A DNA stretch of 53,315 nt, taken from assembly GCA_040751775.1 (NCBI GenBank), contig JBFMGD010000015.1, forward strand, positions 1 through 53,315. The letters run 5' to 3'. Each line of letters begins with the position of its first letter. The first letter of the stretch is position 1. Shown here in pieces: positions 16,744 to 26,035 of the stretch. The stretch comes from JBFMGD01 sp040751775. Lineage in GTDB: Bacteria > Bacillota > Dethiobacteria > DTU022. A model generated the notes under the pieces. It was given only the letters and a program-made list of their open reading frames with translations. It did no database searches and was not told where the DNA came from. A program made the translations under genes and the position numbers.

Positions 16744-17733
16744 ATGGAAAGCCCTCCCGTAACCAGGCCTTACTTTTCCCCAACCCGGGGGCGTGAGAAA
16801 GGGTGGCTGCTGCTCTGTTGGGCTGTTACCCTTGTTTGCACGGTGGTTCTCTGGCTGTTCTGGGCTCAAACCCGCGGCATGGACTTTATTTTATATTTAC
16901 AGCAGTTCCGCGGTATCGCGCCGGTGGAATACTTCTTTCAATTCTTTACTTTTTTGGGCAACGACGAGTTCTACATGCTCTTTTTTGGAGTTCTGATCTG
17001 GTGTGTGAGCAAGCCGCTCGGGTTCTGGACTGCGGCGGTCCTTTTAGTTTCCGGGGTTTTCAGCGGCTCGATTAAAGATTTAACTGTTTTGGAGAGGCCT
17101 TACCTGGAAGGAATGGAGCAGCTGGACAGCCATGCCTTCCCTAGCGGCCATACCCTAACCGCGGTCACTGTCTGGGGTTATATGGCTGTGCGTATCAAAA
17201 AGACCGGATTTTGGGTTTGGGCGGTTGCGGCCATGGCGCTAATCGGTTTCTCCCGGATTATTTTAGGATACCATTTTCCGGGTGATGTGCTGGGCGGATT
17301 TGCGATCGGTATCCCGTTGCTGCTGTTACTTGTCTGGGTGAGTGCCGTATTCGTGGAGAAGGGCTGGCCTGAAAAATTCAGCTTACCCGTCATCATCGCT
17401 CTGTGTATTGTAATCCCCGTTCTTGCGGCCGCTTTGCTTCCGGTAAGCGATATCGGCAAATTGATGGGCCTGTTTGCCGGCGCTGCAATCGGCTATGTGA
17501 TTGAAAAAGAAAAGGTGCGTATGGTTACCCAGAGCCGCTGGTATCTGCAGATCGTCAAGGCGCTGATTGGTGCGGCCGTTTTGTTCGGGATCATTATGGG
17601 GCTGAGCAAATTCCTGCCATCAGTGGTAGTATTTCTCGGCTTTATCCGCTACGCACTGGGCGGGATCTGGGTTACGCTGATCGCGCCGCTCTTATTTACA
17701 GCCCTGAAGCTATCCCCGCGTGAACCGACCTGA
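16744..17733 (+). CDS. PAP2-family membrane phosphatase
   Basis: A 329-residue polytopic membrane protein. The three phosphatase motifs are intact: KDLTVLERP (KxxxxxxRP), PSGH near residues 131-134, and SRIILGYHFPGD (SRxxxxxHxxxD). This family removes phosphate from lipid substrates such as phosphatidic acid or undecaprenyl diphosphate outside the membrane. The C-terminal 130 residues add further membrane helices beyond the catalytic core, as in some sphingosine-phosphate-like phosphatases. AAAGGAGTGAAACACT gives a strong ribosome binding site. A palindromic hairpin closes the unit. Confidence 0.88.
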   Translation: MESPPVTRPYFSPTRGREKGWLLLCWAVTLVCTVVLWLFWAQTRGMDFILYLQQFRGIAPVEYFFQFFTFLGNDEFYMLFFGVLIWCVSKPLGFWTAAVLLVSGVFSGSIKDLTVLERPYLEGMEQLDSHAFPSGHTLTAVTVWGYMAVRIKKTGFWVWAVAAMALIGFSRIILGYHFPGDVLGGFAIGIPLLLLLVWVSAVFVEKGWPEKFSLPVIIALCIVIPVLAAALLPVSDIGKLMGLFAGAAIGYVIEKEKVRMVTQSRWYLQIVKALIGAAVLFGIIMGLSKFLPSVVVFLGFIRYALGGIWVTLIAPLLFTALKLSPREPT

Positions 17734-17756
17734 TTAGTTAAACTTGATCAATTGAC

Positions 17757-17783
17757 GCAGGGGCACGGCATGCCGCGCCCCTG
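17757..17783. repeat. GC-rich palindromic element between convergent genes
   Basis: Arms GCAGGGGC and GCCCCTGC enclose a GGCATGCC core, giving a near-perfect hairpin of about 27 bases. A related element with the same GGCATGCC centre and GGGC/GCCC arms occurs at 33701-33724. There is no strong U-tract on either side, so it is better described as a dispersed palindromic repeat that may also help transcript ending. Confidence 0.6.
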
Positions 17784-17793
17784 CCTGTGATTG

Positions 17794-18177
17794 TTATTCT
17801 TCAGTTTCGGTTTCAAATTGACAACCGAAGCCAGGGCCGCGGCTGTGCATCTTACCGCCGCGGCGTTCACCCCGTGCGGCCATCATTTCTTCCATTTGCT
17901 CCCGCACCTCTGCGGGCAGTTTGTTGAGGAAATCATCCCTGAGAGCGGCATGCTTGGTTTGGAATTCTTCTCTCAGCGCGTTCACCTGCTCTCTGTATTC
18001 CTCGTGAGCCGCTTCCGCCTGCTCCTGCTGTTCCGGGGAGAGGTTGGCCCATAAATCTTGGCACGCTTCTTTAAACCTTCCCCCGGGGCTTTCATCACCT
18101 GTAGCGGCGAACCCTACCTGGGTTAACCCGACCAGGAGCAAAGCCACCACTATGAATATCGCTGCTTTTCGTTTCAT
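17794..18177 (-). CDS. Spy/CpxP-like exported small protein
   Basis: A 127-residue exported protein. Residues 1-25 form a cleavable signal peptide ending GFAA. The mature part is all-helical and charged, with LSPEQQEQAEAAHEEYREQ and a second long helix ending in LPAEVREQMEEMMA, the LTPEQ-like pattern of Spy/CpxP heavy-metal resistance and periplasmic chaperone proteins. The end is Gly/Arg/His-rich (RGERRGGKMHSRG) with one Cys, possibly metal-binding. ATG 18177 is fixed by AAAGGAGGTGCAAGG upstream. It lies next to htrA and a sensor kinase. Confidence 0.65.
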   Translation of the reverse strand: MKRKAAIFIVVALLLVGLTQVGFAATGDESPGGRFKEACQDLWANLSPEQQEQAEAAHEEYREQVNALREEFQTKHAALRDDFLNKLPAEVREQMEEMMAARGERRGGKMHSRGPGFGCQFETETEE

Positions 18178-18435
18178 CCTTGCACCTCCTTTCTTTGTTG
18201 TCCTTTGGCTATTATAACCGCTGCGTGTGGCAAAACTATGGCAAATCTTAAACAAAAGAGCGAAAACAAGTTTATAAATATGTCCTCTTTAGTTCATAAA
18301 TTGGACAAATAATTCTGCTATTGTTTAAGTGGTAGTGCCTTGTCAAACACTGTGTAGTATGAGGCAGTCTCGGAATCGTTAGCGACAGGGTTGATCATAC
18401 TGTTTTTAATTAATGATTCTTAAATGGGGTGAAGA

Positions 18436-19545
18436 ATGACGATGAGCGAATATGGACCAAGCAAGAAGCCGGCTTTAATCGTTTCGTTACTGATGTCCCT
18501 GGTTGGATTTATCCTGGGCGGTCTATTTGTGTCCGTTCTGTTTTTCTATTTCCAGCCGCGTAATGCCGAGAATACGGTTATGCCTGACCAACAATCTGCA
18601 CAATTTGTAACCGAAAATGTTTCTTTTAATAATTACGGTAACCTGCCCGCGGCTGATATTGTGGAAAAAGTGGCGCCGGCGGTGGTCAGTGTCAGCAACT
18701 ATGCATCCATAAACCAGCGCGGCCAACAGGCCCTCGTGGAGAAGGGGACCGGTTCAGGGGTGGTGGTTTCCTCAGACGGGTATATCGTTACCAACTATCA
18801 TGTGATTGAAGGGGCTGACCAGATTGCCGTTGTTTTCTCCGGTTCGGATAAGCTGCAGGCGGAACTGGTTGGGGCGGATCCGTTGACTGATCTGGCCCTG
18901 TTAAAGATTAACCGGGACCAGCTTGCTTTTCTGGCACTGGGTAATCCCGCGCGGTTCCGGGTCGGGGAAACTGTGATCGCGGTGGGAAACCCCCTCGGTC
19001 TTTTTCAACAATCGGTTACAGTAGGCGTGGTCAGTGCCCTGGAACGTGAGGTCAGTATTCCGGGCAGTGAGTATACTTATACCTATATTCAAACCGACGC
19101 CGCGATCAATGCCGGTAACAGCGGCGGGCCCCTGATCAATTTAAAAGGTCAAATGATCGGGATCAACTCTGCCAAAGTGAGCACTGTCGGAGTGGAAGGA
19201 ATCGGTTTTGCCATTCCGGTCAATACCGTTAAGCGGGTGGTTGAAGATCTGATCAAGTATGGAGCAGTCAAGAGGCCGCTGTTGGGAGTGCGGGTATTGA
19301 ATCTTTCAGGGGTAACCGGGATCAGCACGGACCGGGGAGTCTACATTCATGAGGTTGCAGCCGGCGGAGCGGCGGCAGAAGCGGGCCTTCAGGCGGGTGA
19401 TTGTATTGTCGGGATCAATGATCAAGAGATTAATTATCTGGCCCAGCTTTTTGATACCCTGCTTGCCTTCTATCCCGGTGATAAAATAGACCTGAAAATC
19501 ATGCGGGGCGGCGCTGTGCGGATTATAGACGCAACGCTGCAGTGA
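18436..19545 (+). CDS. htrA: HtrA/DegP-type serine protease with PDZ domain
   Basis: A 369-residue membrane-anchored protease of the cell-envelope quality-control family. One N-terminal helix (residues 11-37) anchors it. The trypsin-like domain keeps its triad: His near 120 (NYHVIEGAD), Asp near 152 (DPLTDLALLKI) and Ser near 230 (AGNSGGPLIN). A single PDZ domain covers about 275-369 (GVYIHEVAAGGAAAEAGLQAGDCIVGIND). Starts ATG 18436 and ATG 18442 are both possible after GGGGTGAAG. It converges on the histidine kinase gene; sensor-kinase/HtrA neighbourhoods such as WalRK-HtrA and CssRS-HtrA are well known. Confidence 0.94.
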   Translation: MTMSEYGPSKKPALIVSLLMSLVGFILGGLFVSVLFFYFQPRNAENTVMPDQQSAQFVTENVSFNNYGNLPAADIVEKVAPAVVSVSNYASINQRGQQALVEKGTGSGVVVSSDGYIVTNYHVIEGADQIAVVFSGSDKLQAELVGADPLTDLALLKINRDQLAFLALGNPARFRVGETVIAVGNPLGLFQQSVTVGVVSALEREVSIPGSEYTYTYIQTDAAINAGNSGGPLINLKGQMIGINSAKVSTVGVEGIGFAIPVNTVKRVVEDLIKYGAVKRPLLGVRVLNLSGVTGISTDRGVYIHEVAAGGAAAEAGLQAGDCIVGINDQEINYLAQLFDTLLAFYPGDKIDLKIMRGGAVRIIDATLQ

Positions 19546-19593
19546 TCTGTGTCCCGTTAATAATCTTGGGCGTCACTTCCCGCGATAAATTGC

Positions 19594-19625
19594 AGGGACG
19601 GACCGGTAACTACAGGTCCGTCCTT
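19594..19625. terminator. Hairpin terminator between htrA and the sensor kinase
   Basis: GGACGGACC at 19596-19604 pairs with GGTCCGTCC at 19615-19623 around a 10-base loop, extended by A-T and G-U pairs. It sits exactly between the convergent htrA and histidine kinase genes. The downstream T-run is short (TTCCTTA). Confidence 0.6.
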
Positions 19626-19652
19626 CCTTATGGCTAAGAATCAAGTTATGGG

Positions 19653-21422
19653 TTAGGGAAGCGGTAAAGTAAAACTGAACCTGCTCCCTTTTCCGGGGAT
19701 GCTCTGGACAGAGACGGTTCCATCATGCGCTTCAATAATCTCCCTGGTGATCGCCAGCCCCAAACCGGTACCGCCTTGTCTTCGGTCCCTGGATTTGTCA
19801 ACGCGGTAAAACCGTTCCCAGATATGCGGTAAATCTTCCGCTGCCATACCGGGGCCGCGATCTTGAATCGATACCTCCACTTTCTGTTCTTCCGTTAGCT
19901 GCGCCAAAAGGTTTATGGTTTCATCCTCCGGGGAATGACGAATCGCGTTTTCCACCAGGTTTAATAAGACCTGCATAATGCGATCGCGATCGCCCCATAA
20001 TTTCAATTTCGGCGCAACATCAACGACCAGGTCAATTCTTTTTAGTTCAAGCCGGGGCATCAGCCGGGTTTTCAATTCCAGGGCTAGCTTTTTAAAGTCG
20101 AACTCTTTTTTGTGCAGCTCAATACGCCTTGCTTGCAAACGGCTTAAGTCCAGCAGATCGGTTATGAGTCGGTCTAAGCGCTCAATTTCGGCGCGAATAA
20201 TTTTTAAAAACCTTGTTTTTTGCGTGGAGTCGGCTGTTCCGTCGAGGAGTGCCTCCGAGTAACCGCCTAATATGGTCAGTGGTGTGCGCAGTTCGTGAGA
20301 CACATTGGCAATAAATTCACGCCGCATCGCTTCCAACCGTGCGGTTTCGCTAACGTCCTGGATCAAACCCACGGCGCCCGGGGAACTTCCGGTTTCATCT
20401 TCCACCGGTGAGACATGAACGGAATAGTGGTTGCCGTTAAACTCGACGCTGCCGGTTTCCGGTCTGCCACCGGCCAAGGTCTTCAGAAAAGGAGCTGCAA
20501 ACTGCTCTGTTGGTAAAGCCCGGCCGATATGGCGGCTAACCGCCGTATCGTCAAGCTGTAACATCTCTTTTGCGGCGGCATTAACGTAAATTAGCTCTCC
20601 CGCGCTATTGATCCCGATTACGCCTTCAAGCATCCCGGTCACCATGGATTCAAAGTTCCTTTTTTCCCGCTGCAGGGCGGTGATTGTCTTCTCCAGTCGA
20701 CCGGCGAGGTAGTTGAGGGAAAAGGCCAACTGGCCCAGTTCATCTTCCGAATTGATCTTGATCCGGCTGGTGTACTCCCCCTGGCCCATACGCCGTGCCG
20801 CTTCAGTCATCTCCTGCAGAGGACGTGAAAGGCGCCGTGAGAAGATATAGCCGATCAGGGAAGCCAGGCATACAGCTGCCAGGCCGCTGAGCAGCACAAA
20901 TTTTACCAGGTTGTTAACCGTGGCGGTAATTTCGGTTACCGGCGCATGCAAAAAAATGGCGCCCACAGGCTCCGCGTTGTAACCGGCCATGATCGGCACA
21001 CCCACGGAGAGCATGACCTCTTTAAAGTGGGTCAGATAGTGGCGCACAACGACAGATTCACCGCTGGAAAGCCGTTTTAAATGCTCTTCGGAAAGACGGA
21101 GCTGCGGCCCCCGGCGAAATGGGGGTTCCCCGTAGGAAGCTTTAATCACCACGCCGTCCCTGTTGACCAGCCAAATCCGGGCTTCTAGAAATTGATCCAG
21201 GGAAAGTAATAGTTCAAGGAAATTCTCATCACTGATTCTGCCCTCGTAATAACTTTGGGTCAGCCTGGCCAGCTCTTTACCCTTAGCGGTAAGTTCTCGT
21301 TCTTTCTGGGTGAAAATAAAGCCGGAAATAAATTGGGGCAGCAATAAGGCGATTACCAGCAGCGCTGCTGTGACCACGGCGATATTCATTAGTAGAAGTT
21401 TGCTGAATATACTTTTTTTCAA
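19653..21422 (-). CDS. Sensor histidine kinase (HAMP-PAS-HisKA-HATPase, WalK/PhoR-like)
   Basis: About 589 residues. Membrane helix 1 (near residues 4-28) and helix 2 (near 165-190) flank an extracellular sensor region of about 135 residues. Then come HAMP (RRLSRPLQEMTEAARRMGQG), a PAS domain (SMVTGMLEGVIGINSAG), HisKA with the phospho-acceptor His near 371 (NVSHELRTPL) and HATPase (NLVENAIRHS, DRGPGM, GTGLGLAI). TTG 21422 overlaps the regulator's stop as ATTGA and has GAGG upstream, so I prefer it to an earlier in-frame ATG at 21458. It is co-transcribed with the regulator and faces htrA, which suggests envelope-stress sensing. Confidence 0.92.
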   Translation of the reverse strand: MKKSIFSKLLLMNIAVVTAALLVIALLLPQFISGFIFTQKERELTAKGKELARLTQSYYEGRISDENFLELLLSLDQFLEARIWLVNRDGVVIKASYGEPPFRRGPQLRLSEEHLKRLSSGESVVVRHYLTHFKEVMLSVGVPIMAGYNAEPVGAIFLHAPVTEITATVNNLVKFVLLSGLAAVCLASLIGYIFSRRLSRPLQEMTEAARRMGQGEYTSRIKINSEDELGQLAFSLNYLAGRLEKTITALQREKRNFESMVTGMLEGVIGINSAGELIYVNAAAKEMLQLDDTAVSRHIGRALPTEQFAAPFLKTLAGGRPETGSVEFNGNHYSVHVSPVEDETGSSPGAVGLIQDVSETARLEAMRREFIANVSHELRTPLTILGGYSEALLDGTADSTQKTRFLKIIRAEIERLDRLITDLLDLSRLQARRIELHKKEFDFKKLALELKTRLMPRLELKRIDLVVDVAPKLKLWGDRDRIMQVLLNLVENAIRHSPEDETINLLAQLTEEQKVEVSIQDRGPGMAAEDLPHIWERFYRVDKSRDRRQGGTGLGLAITREIIEAHDGTVSVQSIPGKGSRFSFTLPLP

Positions 21423-22111
21423 TGTGTGTGTACCTCGAATTTGTAGCCCACAGCCCAAACAGTTTTTATATCCCAGGATTTGCTCTCACCTAACTTACGG
21501 CGCAACCGCTTGATATGCGTATCAACGGTTCGTGTATCCCCAGTATAGGTGTAACCCCATATCTGGGATAATAACTGTTCCCGGGAAAAGACCTGATTCG
21601 GCTGGCTGGCCAACAACCAGAGCAGTTCCAGCTCTTTGCGGGTCAGAGACACCGGGCGATCATTTTTGGTCACCGTATATTCATCCAGGTTTACCTTTAA
21701 TTCTTGATAGCGCAGCAGGCGCGGCGCTGCGCTGTCCTGCCGGGTTCTCCTCAGGACGGCTTTAATCCGGGCGACCAGTTCGCGCGGATTGAACGGTTTG
21801 GTGATATAGTCGTCCGCCCCCAGTTCCAGGCCGAGAATTTTATCGTAGTCTTCGCTTCGCGCGGTGAGCATAATTACCGGCAGCCGGTAACGCTGCTGGA
21901 TCTCCTTGCACACCTCCCAGCCGTCTTTTACCGGCATCATGATGTCGAGCACAACCAGATCAGGGTTATACTGCTCAATTTTTTGGAGAGCTTCGCCCCC
22001 GTCCCGGGCACTGATCACTTCGAACCCATCTTTGCGCAGATAGAGCGTGATTAGCTCCAGAATACTGTCATCATCATCGACAATTAATATTTTGTCTTGA
22101 CCCGCTTGCAT
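21419..22111 (-). CDS. OmpR/PhoB-family response regulator
   Basis: A 230-residue two-component regulator. The receiver domain shows DDDDS near residues 12-16, the phospho-acceptor Asp near 55 (DLVVLDIMMPVKDG), the Thr in MLTARSE and the Lys in DDYITKPFNPREL. The C-terminal winged helix ends in GYTYTGDTRTVDTHIKRLRRKLG and VWAVGYKFE, the classic OmpR/PhoB DNA-binding signature. Its stop overlaps the TTG start of the kinase gene. It follows the five antiporter genes on the same strand after 86 bases. Confidence 0.94.
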   Translation of the reverse strand: MQAGQDKILIVDDDDSILELITLYLRKDGFEVISARDGGEALQKIEQYNPDLVVLDIMMPVKDGWEVCKEIQQRYRLPVIMLTARSEDYDKILGLELGADDYITKPFNPRELVARIKAVLRRTRQDSAAPRLLRYQELKVNLDEYTVTKNDRPVSLTRKELELLWLLASQPNQVFSREQLLSQIWGYTYTGDTRTVDTHIKRLRRKLGESKSWDIKTVWAVGYKFEVHTH

Positions 22112-22197
22112 CTAATCTCCTCCAAGATAGCTCTTTAATCAATTATAACCATTTAATGTGAACAAATTGTGAAATAAAGTAGGTTGTGATACAGAGA

Positions 22198-24396
22198 CTA
22201 GTTGACCAGGAAAAAGAGGCTGAGTAGAACCAGTAGAAAAGTGATCATCAGAATCAGATTGAAGTCCAGGTTGGACACATTCAGGGTTTGGTAGAAGCGG
22301 ATACCGCTGGGGTCGAAATCCATGTGGATCAACATGAAAAAGAGTTTGTGTAAAAACTGGATGAAGTTGCGCAGTAGACGGCCCAGGATATTAAACCAGA
22401 GGTTATATATGCCGTCCCTGACCCACACCGTCAGCCGTTGAAAATTCCTGCCCAGCCAGGGCAGCCACTCGTTGTCGAAGCTACCCACTTTGCCGCAAGC
22501 TTCCCTTAAGGGAGCAAGGCTTTTTACCAGAATCGTTTCCACCGCTGTTTCAGCCAGGTTGCCGCTTATGGTAAATGCACGCAGGGCGTAGGGGCTGTAA
22601 ATGTAAGAGCTGTCCACCGCTGTTTCTACGGCGCGAGACGTACCGGTAAATAAAGCCGCACCGGTTCGGATTAACGGCCGGTAGATTAATTTTTCCACGC
22701 TTAACCAGCCCGGCAGCTGCAGCCGGTAGAGATGCCGGCGGAGCAGCAAAAACAGCAGCAAGCCCAGTCCCAGGACCAGGCCGATTGCCTGCAGGTCGTG
22801 GTGGTCCCAGAAATTCAGTTCCGCCAGGTGCTCAAGATGGTAAGCGTCCAGGGTGAAGGAAGCGCCGGCCGGTATGATTATTCGCTGTATTATCAGGGAG
22901 GGGAAGCCGCCCAGCGTGATAATTGCCACGCTTAAAAGTCCGAACACGATCCGCTCGCTTGCCGTCTCCCGGGGCAGATCAGCCAGGCCGGCCGGACGCG
23001 GGCCGAAAAAGATGCCGGTAAAGAGTTTAATGATATAGCAGACAGTGAGGGCGCTGGTTACCGTAAAGATCTTCTCCGCAAGGATTAATGTAGAGGCGCC
23101 GCCGTGTGCGGACGCTTCAACGATGGCATGGTGCAGCAGGGTTTTACTGGTGTAGCCGTTTAAACCGGGGATGCCGGTGATGCCGGCCGCCGCTACCAGG
23201 AAAGCGGCCGTGGTGACCGGAAAGGAGCGCCACAGCCCTCCTAACTTCTGTAAGTCAAGCTGGTGCGTGCGCACGTAAACCGCGCCCACCAGCATAAACA
23301 GAGAGGCTTTAAAAAAGGCGTGATTGATGATGTGGTAGAAGGCGCCCGACAGGCCGATTGCGCCGTGGTAGCCGAGATAGGCGCAAGTTCCGAGCCCCAT
23401 CAGGATATAGCCCATTTGACTGATACTGCTGTAGGCGAGAATTCGCTTGGCGTTACTCTGAAATAGGGCGATGAAAGCCGCGCTAAACATAGTCGCCACG
23501 CCGACCCATATCATGGCCAGGCCCAATTGTTCGGCGGTGTGCCAGGAAGCGGTTTCAGGATGAGCCGGGCTGAAAATTATGTTGAGCACACGCAAGATCC
23601 CGTAAGCGCCGGTCTTGATTATGATCCCTGAAAGCAGGGCGCTGGCCGGTGAGGGGGCGACCGGGTGTGCTTTAGGCAGCCAGATATGCAGCGGTACCGC
23701 GCCGGATTTAACCCCGAAACCGGCCAGCAACAGCGCGGCGAGCAGGTAGCGCATATTCCCGAGGCGGTCCAGCGCCTCTAACTGTGGGTCCAGGCCGACA
23801 GCGCCATTGTAATAAAAAAGGAGTAGAATAGCGGTGAGGAGAAGCAGCCCGCCGATCACACCCAGGAAAAGGTAGCTCCGGCCGGCCTCGTCTGCTTCGT
23901 CCGTCCGGGCGTGCACTACCAGAACGTATGAGGCAAAGGTCATCACTTCAAAGAAGACAAAGAGGCTGAGCAGGTCACCGGAAAGGAAAACGCCAAGGCA
24001 GCTGCCCAGTGAGAGCAGGTAGAACAGGTAGTAGCGGTCCTGCTCTCCTTCATGCTGCATATAAGTTATTGAAAAAAGCGTGGCCAGAAACCAGATCAAA
24101 GCCGCCAGCAAGGTAAAGGTAGCGCTTAAGAAATCGACCTTGAAGGTGAGCAGGGGATCGATAAAACCGGCCTGCAGCTTCAGTTCAACAACTGCGCCGC
24201 GGGTACATTGCAAAAATAGGAGTATGGACAGAAGCAGGGTCAAGCCGGTAATAAGCAGCACGCCGCTATCGCGCCGGCGCGGGAATTTTAACCCGATGCG
24301 GTATACAAAAAAACTGCCGATCAGGGGTATCAGCACGATCCATAAAGGAAGAGTACTGTAGACCATTTCACTTTCTGCAGGCGAAGGATAAGCCAT
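22198..24396 (-). CDS. NuoL/HyfB-type proton antiporter subunit with C-terminal extension (fifth in operon)
   Basis: A 732-residue polytopic protein of the proton-conducting membrane transporter family (complex I ND5/Mrp/HyfB). Essential channel residues are present: the TM5 Glu in SLFVFFEVMTFAS, the TM7 Lys in AGFGVKSGAVPLHIWLPKA and the TM12 Lys in GYTSKTLL. HPVAPSPASALLSGIIIKTGAYG is closer to the HyfB/hydrogenase type than to Mrp. Past the 14-helix core is an extension of roughly 200 residues, with WLSVEKLIYRPL, an amphipathic region and a last helix after NVSNLDFNL. The first gene of the operon has the same extension. It lies 62 bases after the fourth gene. Confidence 0.88.
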   Translation of the reverse strand: MAYPSPAESEMVYSTLPLWIVLIPLIGSFFVYRIGLKFPRRRDSGVLLITGLTLLLSILLFLQCTRGAVVELKLQAGFIDPLLTFKVDFLSATFTLLAALIWFLATLFSITYMQHEGEQDRYYLFYLLSLGSCLGVFLSGDLLSLFVFFEVMTFASYVLVVHARTDEADEAGRSYLFLGVIGGLLLLTAILLLFYYNGAVGLDPQLEALDRLGNMRYLLAALLLAGFGVKSGAVPLHIWLPKAHPVAPSPASALLSGIIIKTGAYGILRVLNIIFSPAHPETASWHTAEQLGLAMIWVGVATMFSAAFIALFQSNAKRILAYSSISQMGYILMGLGTCAYLGYHGAIGLSGAFYHIINHAFFKASLFMLVGAVYVRTHQLDLQKLGGLWRSFPVTTAAFLVAAAGITGIPGLNGYTSKTLLHHAIVEASAHGGASTLILAEKIFTVTSALTVCYIIKLFTGIFFGPRPAGLADLPRETASERIVFGLLSVAIITLGGFPSLIIQRIIIPAGASFTLDAYHLEHLAELNFWDHHDLQAIGLVLGLGLLLFLLLRRHLYRLQLPGWLSVEKLIYRPLIRTGAALFTGTSRAVETAVDSSYIYSPYALRAFTISGNLAETAVETILVKSLAPLREACGKVGSFDNEWLPWLGRNFQRLTVWVRDGIYNLWFNILGRLLRNFIQFLHKLFFMLIHMDFDPSGIRFYQTLNVSNLDFNLILMITFLLVLLSLFFLVN

Positions 24397-24458
24397 AACT
24401 CTCTCCTTCTGCTTCTAGTTGTTTGAGGCTGTTTTCGTGGCTTCGCTGTAGGCCATAG

Positions 24459-25985
24459 CTAGAAAAGCGCGGCGGCGGCAATTTTGATCATTTCCAGGGG
24501 CCAGTTAACCGGGGTCAGCGCGAACAGAAAACAACCGGCCGCCAGAATTGCCGTCGGCAGGAGCATCCCCAGGGGTGCTTCACCGGCCAGGGACAGCTTG
24601 GGTACGGGTTCGTTTCCGTGTGCCGCCGCGCTGTCGGCCGCGTGACCGTGCTCCGCTGTTTCGGGCTTGCGGTTGAAAAAGGCGGCAATGATGATCGGAA
24701 AATAGTAGACCGCGTTCAGCAAGCTGCTCACGATTAGCAGTGCTACAAAAATCTCCCGGCCCGACTCCAGGGCGGCGAGGGAAAGCTGCCATTTGCTGAT
24801 AAAGCCGTTAAACGGTGGGATGCCGACCATGCTTAAGGAAGCCAGGGTAAAGCAGATCATAGTCAGCGGCATTTTAAAACCGATCCCGCCCATTTCGCTG
24901 ATATTTTTCTTGCCTGTTTTTACGATGATCGCGCCGGCGCAGAGGAAGAGGCAGCCTTTCATAAAGGCATGCGTAAAGATGTGGTAGATCGCGCCGACCA
25001 TGGCCCGCTCGTTGAGCATCGCTATCCCCAGGAGAATGTAACCGATCTGCGCGATACTGGAATAGGCCAGCCGCCGCTTCAGGCTGTCTTGCGTTATGGC
25101 CAGGGCGGAACCTAACAGGATGGTTACTGAAGCCAGGATCAACACGATCGTTTCCCAGTGAACTTCTTGAAAAACCCGCGGTGAATAAATGTCGTGAAAA
25201 ACTCGGATCAGGCCGTAGGCGCCTGTTTTGATCATGATTCCGGAGAGCAGGGCGCTGGCCGGCGCGGGAGCTGCCGGGTGCGCATCGGGCAGCCAGACGT
25301 GCAGTGGAAACATGCCGGCCTTAATCCCGAACCCGATCAGGAAACCGATAAACGCGTAGAGGGCCAGGTTGGAAGGCTGCGTGATCAAACCTCCCGGTTG
25401 GCCAAAAGAGAGACTGCCCGCCAGAAAGTAGGTGACGACCAGTCCGAAGAAAATACCCAGCCCGCCGGCTACGGTCATGTATAAATACTTGGCTCCCGCA
25501 AAGAGGGAGTATGCGTCTTCTTCATGGGCGATCAAGACATAGGTGGAGATGGCCATAAATTCAAAGAATACAAATAAGCCCAAAAGGTCACCGGCTACCA
25601 TCACACCGACGCAGCCGCCCTGGGCCAGCAGCAAAAAGGCGTAATAGCGGTCATGGGCGTGGCTGTGCGCCAGGTAACGCGGCGAATAAATGATGGCTAA
25701 GAGCCACAGGAAAGAGGCCAGCAGCGCCATGAAAAAACCGAGGCCGTCCACCCGGAACGTGATCGACAGGGGCAGTTCAAAGAGGCGGTAACCGGCCTGC
25801 AAAACATGGCCGTCCCTGATCGCCGGATACATCAGGGATACCATAACCAGCTGCGAAACGGCAATGACAATTGCCAGCGGTTCGCGATAGCGCCGGTTCC
25901 AGTAATGGGTTATGAAGTAAAGCGCTAACCCGCCCAGGATTGGAAACAGGGCCGCCCAGGCCGGCAGGCTTGAATAAAAGCTCAC
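24459..25985 (-). CDS. NuoM/N-type proton antiporter subunit (fourth in operon)
   Basis: A 508-residue, roughly 14-helix membrane protein of the complex I/Mrp antiporter family. Key residues: Glu in GLFVFFEFMAIS, Lys in GFGIKAGMFPLHVWLPDAHP and Lys in GFISKWQL. HAFMKGCLFLCAGAIIVKTGKK marks the TM10-11 region. A hydrophilic His-rich loop (AEHGHAADSAAAHGNE) lies before the last helices. The GTG start follows AGGAGG by ten bases. It is most similar in visible motifs to the third gene. Expected role is proton or sodium translocation within a larger complex; the redox partner is not in the window. Confidence 0.88.
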   Translation of the reverse strand: MSFYSSLPAWAALFPILGGLALYFITHYWNRRYREPLAIVIAVSQLVMVSLMYPAIRDGHVLQAGYRLFELPLSITFRVDGLGFFMALLASFLWLLAIIYSPRYLAHSHAHDRYYAFLLLAQGGCVGVMVAGDLLGLFVFFEFMAISTYVLIAHEEDAYSLFAGAKYLYMTVAGGLGIFFGLVVTYFLAGSLSFGQPGGLITQPSNLALYAFIGFLIGFGIKAGMFPLHVWLPDAHPAAPAPASALLSGIMIKTGAYGLIRVFHDIYSPRVFQEVHWETIVLILASVTILLGSALAITQDSLKRRLAYSSIAQIGYILLGIAMLNERAMVGAIYHIFTHAFMKGCLFLCAGAIIVKTGKKNISEMGGIGFKMPLTMICFTLASLSMVGIPPFNGFISKWQLSLAALESGREIFVALLIVSSLLNAVYYFPIIIAAFFNRKPETAEHGHAADSAAAHGNEPVPKLSLAGEAPLGMLLPTAILAAGCFLFALTPVNWPLEMIKIAAAALF

Positions 25986-26035
25986 GGTGGATTCGCCTCC
26001 TGATAATGAAGTTTAACCCTCGCCGGTCTATCCCG

